NCBI RefSeq assembly: GCF_036226525.1
Contig: NZ_CP108487.1
Coordinates: forward strand, 8,556,001 to 8,620,000
Reading direction: 5' to 3'
DNA from: Kribbella sp. NBC_01245
Lineage (GTDB): Bacteria; Actinomycetota; Actinomycetes; Propionibacteriales; Kribbellaceae
DNA length: 64,000 nt
Both the position numbers and the translations under genes were made by a program. The notes under the pieces were generated by a model. It ran no database searches and had not been told where the DNA came from. It worked only from the letters and a program-made list of their open reading frames with translations. Below, piece by piece: positions 16,506 through 24,903 of this stretch. The stretch's first letter is position 1; every line of letters begins with the position of its first letter.

Positions 16506-17392
16506 CGCTCCGCCCTCCCACGCACGAGCCGCCAGTTGATTGCCGTGAACAACAACACGAGCATGAAGATGCTCAGGGCAATGGCCGCCGCATAGCCGTA
16601 GTCATTATCAAGGAAGGCCGCCCGGTAGAAGTACAGGACCGCGGTCAGCCCCGTCTGCCCGGGACCGCCGGAATTGCCGACCATCACCTGCGGCTCGGTG
16701 AAGGTCTGCAGCCCGCCGATGGTGGACAGGATCACCGTGAACAAGACGATCGGGCGGAGCTGCGGCAACGTGATCGAGAAGAACGTCCGGAACGGACCGG
16801 CGCCATCGACCTTGGCCGCCTCGTACTGCTCGGTCGGGATCGCCTGCAACCCGGCGAGATAGATGATCGTGTTGTAGCCGGTCCACTGCCACACGATCAT
16901 CGTGGTGATCGCGATCCGGATTCCCCACGGCTGCCCGAGCCAGTCCTCGGTCGGCAACCCCAGCGAACGCAGAACGCCGTTCACCAGGCCGAAGTTGGTG
17001 CTGAAGACGGCCGCGAAGAAGATCGCCATCGCCACCAGTGAGGTGATGTTCGGAATGAAGTACGCGATCCGGTAGGCACCCTTGAACCGCACGGCCGAGT
17101 GCAGCATCACCGCCAGCACGAGCGCGATCGACAGGGTCGGCACGGTCGACATCACGAACAGCACGACCGTGTTCCACAGCGACAGCCAGAACGTGCTGTC
17201 CTCCATCAGGAACCTGAAGTTGTCCAGCCCCACCATCTGCCGCGGGCCGAACCCGTCCCACTTCTGGAACGCGAGCAGAATCGTCGAGGCGACGGGATAG
17301 AGCCCGAACACCCCGAAGAGGATGTAGAACGGCGACAACGCCAGGTAGAACCTCCAGTACGACCAGACCCCTCGCCCGGCTTGTACCGTCAC
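16502..17392 (-). CDS. Sugar ABC transporter permease (MalF type, CUT1)
   Basis: The 296-residue permease starts with GTG at 17392, overlapping the stop of the binding-protein gene by 4 nt (GTGA). Features are the N-terminal helix ALSPFYILFGVFGLYPVAS, further helices, and the EAA loop (YEAAKVDGAGPFRTFFSITLP). It pairs with the MalG-type permease next door to form the membrane channel. The frame is open far upstream into the binding-protein gene, but that is a shadow of the other frame. Confidence 0.93.
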   Translation of the reverse strand: MTVQAGRGVWSYWRFYLALSPFYILFGVFGLYPVASTILLAFQKWDGFGPRQMVGLDNFRFLMEDSTFWLSLWNTVVLFVMSTVPTLSIALVLAVMLHSAVRFKGAYRIAYFIPNITSLVAMAIFFAAVFSTNFGLVNGVLRSLGLPTEDWLGQPWGIRIAITTMIVWQWTGYNTIIYLAGLQAIPTEQYEAAKVDGAGPFRTFFSITLPQLRPIVLFTVILSTIGGLQTFTEPQVMVGNSGGPGQTGLTAVLYFYRAAFLDNDYGYAAAIALSIFMLVLLFTAINWRLVRGRAER

Positions 17393-18675
17393 TGCACGCC
17401 CTGGCGCTTGGCGATCTGCTTGGCCTTGCTGACTGCCTCCTGCCAGCCCTGGTCCGGCGTCTTCTTGCCCACCTGCACGGTCTTCAGTGCGTCCGAGTAC
17501 GCCGTAGCGAGGGCTCCGTCGGCCGGAGCCTCGTAAGCGATCGGGATGTCCTTCGCCGCCGGGCCGAACACCTCGATCGGTACCTGTCCACCGAAGAACG
17601 GGTCCTTCGCCTTGAGCTCCGGCTTGTCGTACGCCGCCGGCGCCGCGGGAAAGATCGTCGCGTCGGCGTACGCCTTCGCCTGGTTGTCCGGGCTGAGCAT
17701 GTACTTGATCACCTCGAAGGCCTTCGCCGGGTCGGCTGCCTGCTTGGTGATGGCCAGGAACGAACCGCCGTAGTTGGCCGGGCCGTCCGGCGTCGCGGCG
17801 AGCCGCCACTTCCCGGCGCTGGCCTTCGCGGCCGCCTTCATGTCGAGGGCCAGCCAGGCGGCGCCGATATTCGCCGGTACGGTGCCCTGGTCGAGGCCCG
17901 CGTTCCAGTCCGGCGACCCGCTGGGAGTGCGGCCGTCCACCTTGGTCGTCATCGCCTTGGTGGCGAGGTCCCAGGCGCGTTTGATGTGGTCGCCGTCGCC
18001 GATGAACTTGTTGTCCCTGTCGATGTACCGATCCTTGCCCTGGTTGACGATCAGGCTGTACAGATCGGTGGCGTCGGAAACGATCAGGGCCTTCGGGTTG
18101 GACTTCTTCAGCTCGAGCCCCGCGGCCAGGAAGTCCTCCCAGGTGCCGAGCTCGGACGCCACCTTGGCCGGATCCGTCGGCAGGCCGCCCTTGGCGAACA
18201 CGTCCTCGCGGTAGTACAACGCCGTCGGCCCGATGTCGATCGGGAGGCCCAGCAGTTTGCCGTCCAGCGTGGTGGCCTGCTTGACCTTCCACTCCAGGTA
18301 GTCGCCGAGGATCTTGTCGGCGCCGAGCGTGTTGAGGTCGACGAACCGCTCCGCCTGCGGCAGGAACGACGCGATGTCCTCGCCCTTCAACCCGGTGATG
18401 TCGGGGATGTTGGTGCCACCGCTGAACGTGGTGATCAATTTCTGCTTGAAGTCGCCACCGATCTCCGAAGGCTTGATACCCGCCTCGGGGAAGTGCTGCA
18501 CAGTCTCGTTCAGCACCGTCTTGCTCAGGCCGCCGGGCCAGCACCACAGCGCGAGTGAACCCGCGGCGTTCGTTTTGGTGGGACCGCTGCCCATGTCGGA
18601 CGAGCAGCCCACCAGTGTGCTGCCACCGAGCATGGCCGCCATTCCCCCGATGAACGTGCGACGCGAAACAGTCAT
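17389..18675 (-). CDS. Extracellular sugar-binding lipoprotein of the ABC importer
   Basis: From ATG 18675 (AGAAGG upstream) the protein is 428 aa. The N terminus combines a Tat-like SRRTF motif with a lipobox (TLVGCSSD), so the Cys near residue 24 is probably lipidated outside the membrane. The rest is a family-1 solute-binding protein (MalE-like) with GLKGEDIASFLPQ and AFEVIKYMLSPDNQ segments. It overlaps the kinase gene upstream by 4 nt and the permease downstream by 4 nt. The ligand is unknown; the GH4 neighbour points to a beta-glucoside or related oligosaccharide. Confidence 0.92.
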   Translation of the reverse strand: MTVSRRTFIGGMAAMLGGSTLVGCSSDMGSGPTKTNAAGSLALWCWPGGLSKTVLNETVQHFPEAGIKPSEIGGDFKQKLITTFSGGTNIPDITGLKGEDIASFLPQAERFVDLNTLGADKILGDYLEWKVKQATTLDGKLLGLPIDIGPTALYYREDVFAKGGLPTDPAKVASELGTWEDFLAAGLELKKSNPKALIVSDATDLYSLIVNQGKDRYIDRDNKFIGDGDHIKRAWDLATKAMTTKVDGRTPSGSPDWNAGLDQGTVPANIGAAWLALDMKAAAKASAGKWRLAATPDGPANYGGSFLAITKQAADPAKAFEVIKYMLSPDNQAKAYADATIFPAAPAAYDKPELKAKDPFFGGQVPIEVFGPAAKDIPIAYEAPADGALATAYSDALKTVQVGKKTPDQGWQEAVSKAKQIAKRQGVQ

Positions 18676-19652
18676 GCTGTGCCTTCTTTCTGACCTGATT
18701 GTTCGAGGAATGCGGCGAGCTCGTGCTGGTAGGGGGCGGCGTCGGCGCCGCCGAGGCGGGTGACGGACTGGGCCGCCAGGTGGTTCGCGAATCGGACCCG
18801 CTCGATCAGCGGGAATTGCCATAACGTCGCCGCGATGAACCCGGCCGCGAACACGTCGCCCGCGCCCGTGGTGTCGATCGCGTCGACCCGCTCAGCCGGT
18901 ACGTCGACCCGCTCACCGGTGCCGGCGTCCATCGCGATGGCTCCGCGCGCGCCGTCCGAGATGACGGCCACGCCGACGCGCTCGGCCAGTGCGGCGAGGG
19001 CGTCCGCCGGGGTCGTCGTACGGGTGTAGCTCATCGCCTCGGTCGCGTTCGGTAGGAAGACGTCGACGTGGTCGAGTTGGTCCAGCACGGCCGGATCCCA
19101 CTGTTCGGTCGGATCCCAGCCGACGTCGGCGAATACCAGACTGCCGTTGGCCCTTGCCTTGGGCAACCACTCGTTCGGCCACGGACCGATGTGCGCGGCG
19201 ACCGCTTTGGTGTCCGGCGGTACGGCGAGGAGGTCGTCGGCGGAGAGCGGGGGAGTGCCGCCATGGGTGACGAGCGCCCGGTCGTCGTCGTACGCGAGGG
19301 CGACGGTCAGCGGGGTCGCCCAGCCGTCGATCCGGGCCGAGCGGCTGAGGTCGATGCCCTCGGTCTCGCGCAGGGTGCGCCAGAGCCGGTCGCCACGGTC
19401 GTCCGCGCCGAAGCAGGCGGCCAAACCGGTGGCGAGGCCGAGGCGGGAGAGGGCGACGGCGAAGTTCGCGATGCCGCCCGGGCTCTCGGTGTATCCGCTG
19501 GCCCAGACCTCGGTACCAGGGCGCGGTGCGGTGGGCAGGCCGAAGACCAGGTCCTGGAAGAGCAGGCCGGACACCATCACGTCCAGGTGCGGCTGGTGCT
19601 GGTGCTGGTGCGCCTCGTCGGCCGGAGGAGTCATCGCGTCAGGCTTTCGCAT
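18672..19652 (-). CDS. PfkB-family carbohydrate kinase
   Basis: The 326-residue ribokinase-fold enzyme has the N-terminal PGGIANFAVALSRLG motif and the C-terminal signature DTTGAGDVFAAGF, whose Asp is the catalytic base. PfkB kinases phosphorylate a sugar hydroxyl with ATP. As first gene of the kinase-binding protein-permease-permease operon, with 4-nt overlaps throughout, it should phosphorylate the imported sugar. An in-frame ATG at 19634 is an alternative start. A His-rich stretch (HQHQHQPH) near residue 16 is unusual but lies outside the fold. Confidence 0.9.
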   Translation of the reverse strand: MRKPDAMTPPADEAHQHQHQPHLDVMVSGLLFQDLVFGLPTAPRPGTEVWASGYTESPGGIANFAVALSRLGLATGLAACFGADDRGDRLWRTLRETEGIDLSRSARIDGWATPLTVALAYDDDRALVTHGGTPPLSADDLLAVPPDTKAVAAHIGPWPNEWLPKARANGSLVFADVGWDPTEQWDPAVLDQLDHVDVFLPNATEAMSYTRTTTPADALAALAERVGVAVISDGARGAIAMDAGTGERVDVPAERVDAIDTTGAGDVFAAGFIAATLWQFPLIERVRFANHLAAQSVTRLGGADAAPYQHELAAFLEQSGQKEGTA

Positions 19653-19674
19653 AGTTGATCAAACTCTTGCGAGC

Positions 19675-19697
19675 AGTTTGCTTCGGATGAGCAAACT
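19675..19697. promoter_or_regulatory. Inverted-repeat operator in the kinase/DeoR divergent promoter
   Basis: AGTTTGCT (19675-19682) and its exact complement AGCAAACT (19690-19697) flank a 7-nt spacer. Related half-sites CAAAC (about 19660) and GTTTGC (about 19738) lie on either side in the 106-bp gap between the divergent starts 19652 and 19759. Multiple GTTTGC boxes are what a DeoR-family repressor would need for autoregulation and control of the transport operon. Confidence 0.6.
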
Positions 19698-19758
19698 ACG
19701 CAATACCCACGCACGATTATGACTAAAAATGACGGAGTTTGCGTGATACGGTCTCTCT

Positions 19759-20511
19759 GTGTTGCCACAGCAAAGGCAGGATCAGATCGTGCGCGCGCTC
19801 CGGACCGACGGCGCGGGCGGTGTCAAAGTGCTCGCGGCCAAGCTCGGCGTGAGCGAGGCGACCATCCGCCGCGACCTCGAGCAGCTGCACGAACAAGGCC
19901 GCCTCACCCGGGTCTACGGCGGTGCGCTCGCGGTCGACGATGGGGATGAGCCCTTCGCCGAGGTGAGTGCGGTCCATGCTGCTGAGAAGGACCGGATCGC
20001 CGCGCGCGCCGCTCAACTGGTCGGCGATGGTGAGTCCGTCCTGCTCGACATCGGTACGACGGCGCTCCGGCTGGCGCAGGCATTGCACGGCCGGCCGATC
20101 ACAGTGGTGACCAGCAACCTCGCCGTACTGGAGGAGTTGCAGAACGACGACGCGATCGAGCTGATCGTGCTGGGCGGTTTCGTCCGGCGCAGTTACCGGT
20201 CGCTGGTCGGCTTCCTGACCGAGGAGTGCCTCAAGCACATCCACGTGGACTGGCTGTTCCTCGGCACCAGCGGGATCCGTCCCGACGGCCGGGTGATGGA
20301 CAGCACGATGATCGAGGTCCCGGTCAAGCGGGCGATGATCCAGGCGGCGGACCGGGTGGTGCTGCTGGCCGACGCGACGAAGTTCCCCGGCCACGGTGTC
20401 GCCAAGGTGTGCGAGCCGTCCGATCTGACCATGGTGGTGACCGAGCCCAGCGCGGACGAGACGACTCGCGCGCACTGGACCGAAGCGGGTGTGGAGGTGG
20501 TGCTGGCGTGA
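19759..20511 (+). CDS. DeoR/GlpR-family transcriptional regulator
   Basis: The 250-residue protein has an N-terminal winged helix (VKVLAAKLGVSEATIRRDLEQL, with the family RVYGGA signature) and a C-terminal DeoRC sugar-phosphate sensor fold (LLDIGTTALRLAQAL...GTSGI). DeoR proteins repress sugar genes until a sugar phosphate binds. It is divergent from the kinase/ABC operon and overlaps the GH4 gene by 4 nt (GTGA). The start GTG is at 19759. Its operator candidate is at 19675-19697. Confidence 0.93.
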   Translation: MLPQQRQDQIVRALRTDGAGGVKVLAAKLGVSEATIRRDLEQLHEQGRLTRVYGGALAVDDGDEPFAEVSAVHAAEKDRIAARAAQLVGDGESVLLDIGTTALRLAQALHGRPITVVTSNLAVLEELQNDDAIELIVLGGFVRRSYRSLVGFLTEECLKHIHVDWLFLGTSGIRPDGRVMDSTMIEVPVKRAMIQAADRVVLLADATKFPGHGVAKVCEPSDLTMVVTEPSADETTRAHWTEAGVEVVLA

Positions 20512-21857
20512 AGTTGACGATCCTCGGCGGCGGGGGATTCCGCGTTCCGCTGGTGTACCAGGCGTTGCTCTCCGATCGGGGCGAGGGCCGCGTCACCGAA
20601 GTCGTGCTGTACGACGCCGACCGGGCCCGGCTCTCGGCCATCGGTGACGTGTTGCGGCAGCAGGCTGACGGCGTGGAGAACGCGCCGGTGGTGACCGAGA
20701 CGACCTCGCTCGACGACGCGTTGCGTGGTGCGGATTTCGTCTTCTCCGCGATTCGCGTGGGTGGGCTGGAAGGCCGGACCATCGACGAGCGGGTCGCGCT
20801 CGACCTCGGCGTGCTCGGTCAGGAGACGGTCGGCGCGGGCGGGATCGCCTACGGGTTGCGGACGTTGCCGGTGGCAACGGCTGTCGCGCAACGGATCGCG
20901 GAGCTGGCGCCGGAGGCGTGGACGATCAACTTCACCAACCCCGCGGGCATGGTGACCGAGGCGATGCTGCCGTATCTCGGCGACCGCGTGATCGGTATCT
21001 GCGACTCGCCTTCGGGCCTCGGTCGCCGGGCCGCTCAGGCGCTGGACCTGGATCCGTCGAAGGTCTACTACGACTACGCCGGGCTGAACCACCTTGGCTG
21101 GTTGCGCGGGCTGTACTACGACGGCATCGACCGGTTGCCGGAGTTGCTGGCCGATTCGGAGCGGTTGGGGTCGTTCGAGGAAGGCCGGTTGTTCGGCCCG
21201 GAGTGGCTGCGGAGCCTCGGCGCCATTCCTAACGAGTACTTGCATTACTACTACTTCGCCCGCGAGACGCTGTCGGCTGTTGCCGGGAGCAAGCAAACTC
21301 GCGGGGCATTCCTGCAGGACCAGCAGTCTGCGTTCTACGCGGAGGCCGAGCGTCATCCCGAGGTGGCGCTCAAGGCGTGGCAACGGACCAGGGCCGAGCG
21401 CGAGTCGACGTACATGGTCGAGAGCCGCGAGGTGGCCGACGCGGGGGAGCGGGACGAGCGGGACATGTCGGCCGGTGGTTACGAGCAGGTGGCGCTGAGC
21501 TTGATGCGTGCCATCGCGCATGACGAACGCGCCTCGCTGATCCTGAACGTGCGGAATCGGGGAGTGCTTCGTCACCTCGACGACGATGCGGTGGTGGAGA
21601 TTCCGTGCGTGGTCGACGCGAACGGCGCTCGTCCGACGCCGCTGGACGGGTTGCAGCTGACCGACCACCAGGCGGGACTGGTCTGCTCGATCAAGGCGGT
21701 CGAACGGTCCACCATCGAGGCCGCCATGACCGGATCCCGCAGCGCCGCCATCCGCGCGTTCGCCTGGCATCCCTTGATCGACTCCGTGACCGCCGCGACG
21801 GCACTGCTCTCGGCGTACGCCGCGCATCATCCGGGGTTGACTGCCTTCCGGTCGTAA
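20508..21857 (+). CDS. GH4-family 6-phospho-beta-glucosidase-like enzyme
   Basis: Starting at the GTG at 20508, which overlaps the regulator stop, the protein is 449 aa. GH4 enzymes use NAD+ and a divalent metal to split 6-phosphoglycosides by oxidation-elimination. Visible are the Rossmann motif LGGGGFRVPL, NFTNPAGMVTEAM, the metal-site region GICDSPSGLG (the family's usual Cys plus downstream Asp instead of Asn), and GLNHLGW. The C-terminal half is the usual helical cap. With the PfkB kinase it suggests uptake, phosphorylation and cleavage of a glucoside without a PTS. Confidence 0.9.
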   Translation: MKLTILGGGGFRVPLVYQALLSDRGEGRVTEVVLYDADRARLSAIGDVLRQQADGVENAPVVTETTSLDDALRGADFVFSAIRVGGLEGRTIDERVALDLGVLGQETVGAGGIAYGLRTLPVATAVAQRIAELAPEAWTINFTNPAGMVTEAMLPYLGDRVIGICDSPSGLGRRAAQALDLDPSKVYYDYAGLNHLGWLRGLYYDGIDRLPELLADSERLGSFEEGRLFGPEWLRSLGAIPNEYLHYYYFARETLSAVAGSKQTRGAFLQDQQSAFYAEAERHPEVALKAWQRTRAERESTYMVESREVADAGERDERDMSAGGYEQVALSLMRAIAHDERASLILNVRNRGVLRHLDDDAVVEIPCVVDANGARPTPLDGLQLTDHQAGLVCSIKAVERSTIEAAMTGSRSAAIRAFAWHPLIDSVTAATALLSAYAAHHPGLTAFRS

Positions 21858-21869
21858 TCTGGAGAGGTC

Positions 21870-23305
21870 ATGCGCGCGACCTGTGCTCCGCCGGAATGTG
21901 ACCTCGTCTTGCCGAAGGCGGAGGTCCCTCGAGATCGTCGCGCGGCGGCACTCGTCCTGCTCTCCTTCGCGATGCTGATCGTCTCGCTCGACCAGTACAT
22001 CGTCGTGGTGGCCTTGCCGGAGATCGGCCGGGATCTCGGCTACTCGGCGCAGACGCTGCAGTCGGTGATCAGCGCGTACGCCGTGGCGTCGAGCGGATTC
22101 CTCCTGTTCGGCGGTCGCGCCGCTGACCTCCTCGGACGGCGCCGGATGCTGGTCACAGGTCTCCTGCTGTACGCCGTGGCGTCATTCGCCGGGGGCGTGG
22201 CTACGGGGCCGGAGGTCCAGTTGGCGGCTCGCGCGGTGCAGGGGCTTGGTGGTGCGCTGGTCTTCCCCAGCAGTTGGCGCTCATCAACACCACCTTCGCC
22301 GAGGGCCGGGAACGCAACCGGGCACTGGGCATCTGGGGTGGTTCCGGCGCGGCCGGGCTCGTCGTCGGGGTCCTGCTCGGGGGCATCCTCACCAGCACCC
22401 TCGGCTGGGAGGCGGTGTTCTTCGTCAATGTCCCGCTCACCGGTGCCGCGCTCTTGCTGGCCTTCCCGCTGATCGAGGCGGACGGGGCGCGAGATGGTGC
22501 CAGGGCGTTCGACCTGCCGGGGGCGCTGACAGTCAGTGGTGCCATCACGCTTCTGGTCTTCGCTCTGATTCAGGGGCCGGAGATCGGGTGGGTTTCACCG
22601 TGGATCCTCGGCGCGTTGGCCGCGGGACTCCTGCTGCTGGCGGCGTTCACCGTCATCGAGCGGCGCAGCAGTGACCCTTTGATTCCGCCCCGGCTCTTGG
22701 CGAACCGTGCGTTGACCTTGGCGGTCGTGATCGCCTTCATGTTCATGGCGACCTTCGGCTCGCTGCTGTACTTCCTGTCCATCTACTTTCAGGACGTTCG
22801 CGGGTACGACGCGCTGAAGACCGGCATGGGGTTCTTGCTGCCCACGGCCGGCGTCGTTGCGGGCTCGGCGCTGGCTGGTCGAGCCGTGACCCGGTTCGGT
22901 CTACGGCGCACCCTCATCGGTGCACTGGTGATCGGTGCGGCCGGGGCTGTCGCGCTTGGGCTGGCGATGTCGCCGGACAGCTCGTACGTCTCCCTCACGC
23001 CCGGGCTCGTCGCCGTCAGCATCGGCGACGGTGTTGTCTTCACGACAATGTTCATCGCCGCGTCCACAGGGGTGACCCACGAAGAGCAAGGCGTCGCCTC
23101 AGGCATCGTCTCGACCGGGTCCGGAATAGGTGCCGTGGTCGGTCTGGCGATCCTCGTCCTCGTGGCCAACGCCGGCACCGAGGGCGTCCTCGGCGAAGAA
23201 CTGCAGGTCGCGACGGCCGACGGCATCAAAACCGCCGTGTTTGTCGTCGCCGGTGGCATCGTCGCGACGCTGCTGATTGCGCTCACCCTCCGGCGCGCTC
23301 CCTAG
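21870..23305 (+). pseudogene. MFS drug exporter (DHA2, 14-helix type) with a -1 frameshift
   Basis: The first part (ATG 21870, GGAGAGG upstream) encodes helices 1-4 with LDQYIVVVALPEIGRDL and DLLGRRR, typical of EmrB/QacA transporters, and ends in AARAVQGLGGALVFPSS. At about 22274-22276 the frame slips: CCCAGCAGTTGGCGCTC lacks one base relative to the continuation LALINTTFAEGRERNRALG, which runs in another frame to a stop at 23303-23305. Joined, the protein is about 478 aa, the normal length. The coding quality of both halves is intact, so the lesion is recent or a sequencing error. If real, the exporter is non-functional. Confidence 0.85.
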
Positions 23306-23317
23306 GCGGGAGCCGGG

Positions 23318-23347
23318 TTGGCCAGTTGGTGGGTGGTCTGGCAGAAT
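23318..23347 (+). promoter_or_regulatory. Candidate promoter of the rpsP operon
   Basis: TTGGCC (23318-23323), an 18-nt spacer and CAGAAT (23342-23347) precede rpsP by about 137 nt. A small hairpin GCTCCC-TAGGC-GGGAGC (23297-23313) overlapping the MFS stop lies just upstream and may insulate it. The remaining leader to 23483 is GC-poor in structure and holds no ORF I can support. Confidence 0.4.
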
Positions 23348-23483
23348 GGCGGGCTGAGTCCGTTCGGATCTCGTGCAGCCCTCTAACTCCACGACCCGGC
23401 CGGCCCATCGAGTGGTTCTGGTGTTGTCCCCACGACGTCCAAGCCGCTCACCCAGACAGTATTCCAAGGGAGACCCCACAAAC

Positions 23484-23987
23484 GTGGCAGTCAAGATCCG
23501 TTTGAAGCGCATCGGCAAGAAGCGTGCGCCGTTCTACCGCATCGTCGTGATGGACGCCCGTAACAAGCGGGACGGTCGCGCCATCGAGGAGATCGGCAAG
23601 TACAACCCGAAGGCCGAGCCGTCCTTCATCTACGTCGAGTCCGACCGTGCGCAGTACTGGCTCAGCGTCGGCGCGCAGCCGACCGAGGCCGTCGAGGCGA
23701 TCTTCAAGGCGAGCGGCGACTGGCAGAAGTTCAAGGGCCTGGAGGCCCCGGCTCCGCTGCGGGTCAAGGAGCCGAAGCGGGACAAGCTGGAGATCTTCAA
23801 CGAGGCCCTCGCGGAGGCCCACGGCACCGCGAAGACCGAGGCCGTGACCGCCAAGAAGGCTCCGGCCAAGAAGGCGGCCGCCGAGAAGAAGGCCGACAAG
23901 GTCGAGGAGACCCCGGCCGTCGTCGAGGAGACCCCGGCTGCCGAGGCTCCGGCCGCTGAGGCCACCGCGGACGAGGCCAAGGCCTGA
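23484..23987 (+). CDS. rpsP: 30S ribosomal protein S16 with long C-terminal extension
   Basis: S16 is an early-binding 30S protein. The first about 90 residues (MAVKIRLKRIGKKRAPFYRI, RDGRAIEEIG) are canonical. Start is GTG at 23484. The total of 167 residues is far above the usual 80-100: residues 115-167 are an extension of KAPAKKAAAEKK and EETPA repeats, basic then acidic, as found in many actinobacterial S16 proteins. It is the first gene of the rpsP-KH-rimM-trmD cluster. Confidence 0.97.
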   Translation: MAVKIRLKRIGKKRAPFYRIVVMDARNKRDGRAIEEIGKYNPKAEPSFIYVESDRAQYWLSVGAQPTEAVEAIFKASGDWQKFKGLEAPAPLRVKEPKRDKLEIFNEALAEAHGTAKTEAVTAKKAPAKKAAAEKKADKVEETPAVVEETPAAEAPAAEATADEAKA

Positions 23988-23989
23988 CC

Positions 23990-24241
23990 GTGGTGGAGAC
24001 CGAGGCGCTCGAGCACCTGGTGCGCGGCATCGTCGACAATCCCGACGATGTTTCCGTTCGCGCCCGCAACCTGCGGCGCGGACGCACCCTCGAGGTGCAC
24101 GTGCATCCGGACGACATCGGCAAGGTGATCGGCCGCAACGGCCGGACGGCGACAGCCATCCGCACCGTGGTGGGCGCGCTCAGCCACGAGTCCGTTCGGA
24201 TCGATTTCGTCGACGAGTTCAACCGGCGTCCGCGCCGCTGA
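23990..24241 (+). CDS. khpA: KH-domain RNA-binding protein (KhpA/YlqC type)
   Basis: The 83-residue protein is a single KH domain with the GxxG loop in IGKVIGRNGRTATAIRTVV. Proteins of this family bind RNA, often with KhpB, and influence cell-envelope gene expression and ribosome-related processes. The position directly after rpsP (2-nt gap) and before rimM is conserved across Gram-positive bacteria. Start GTG is at 23990. Confidence 0.93.
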   Translation: MVETEALEHLVRGIVDNPDDVSVRARNLRRGRTLEVHVHPDDIGKVIGRNGRTATAIRTVVGALSHESVRIDFVDEFNRRPRR

Positions 24242-24259
24242 ACTGCCGACAGCGTCAAA

Positions 24260-24296
24260 CTGAGGGCCGCACCCGCTCGGCGGGTTGCGGCCCTCA
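24260..24296 (+). terminator. Strong hairpin between the KH gene and rimM
   Basis: CTGAGGGCCGCACCCGC and GCGGGTTGCGGCCCTCAG form a stem of about 16 bp with one mismatch and a short loop, 19 bases after the KH stop. No T tract follows directly. It probably acts as a partial terminator or processing site, lowering rimM-trmD relative to rpsP. Confidence 0.65.
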
Positions 24297-24327
24297 GCCG
24301 ATTGTTCTGAGTGCTTCTAGCTAGAGA

Positions 24328-24903
24328 GTGGGACCAGCGGTGCAGGTGACTGTCGGCCGGATCGGCCGGGCGCACGGGCTCAAGGGTGAGGTCGGGATCG
24401 AGGTCCGGACCGACGAGCCGGAGCGCCGGTTCGCCCTCGGCGCGCAGTTGACCACTGAGACCAAGCCGCCGCGGACCCTCACGGTCGAGGCGGTCCGCTG
24501 GCATGGCGAGCGTCTGCTGGTGCGGTTCGAGGGTGTGCCGGACCGGACCGCCGCCGAGCAGTTGCGCAACGTGATGGTCCTTGCCGACACGCCGGAGGGC
24601 GAGCGTCCCGAGGACCCGGAGGAGTTCTACGACCGCGACCTGGTCGGCCTGCCGGTGCGGACCACCGATGGCGTCGACGCCGGTGCGGTCACCACGGTCG
24701 TGCACCTGCCGTCGCAGGACCTGCTGGAGATCCGCCGCCCGAGCGGGCAGACCGTGCTGGTGCCACTCGTCACCGAGTTGGTGCCGGAGATCGTGCCCAC
24801 CCTCGGACCGACCCAGGGGTACGTCGTCGTCGCCGACCGCCCGGGCCTGCTCGACCCGGAAGGCGCGGAGGTAGTCCCGTCTGATCCTGAGGCGTCGTCG
24901 TGA
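24328..24903 (+). CDS. rimM: 16S rRNA processing protein RimM
   Basis: RimM helps mature the 30S head and binds S19. The 191-residue protein has the N-terminal RimM barrel (VGRIGRAHGLKGEVGIEVRTD) and the C-terminal PRC barrel (EEFYDRDLVGLPV, LVPLVTELVPEIV). GTG 24328 is used here; a GTG at 24340 (VQVTVGRIGRAHG) is equally possible and closer to the usual N terminus. It overlaps trmD by 4 nt (GTGA). Confidence 0.95.
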   Translation: MGPAVQVTVGRIGRAHGLKGEVGIEVRTDEPERRFALGAQLTTETKPPRTLTVEAVRWHGERLLVRFEGVPDRTAAEQLRNVMVLADTPEGERPEDPEEFYDRDLVGLPVRTTDGVDAGAVTTVVHLPSQDLLEIRRPSGQTVLVPLVTELVPEIVPTLGPTQGYVVVADRPGLLDPEGAEVVPSDPEASS

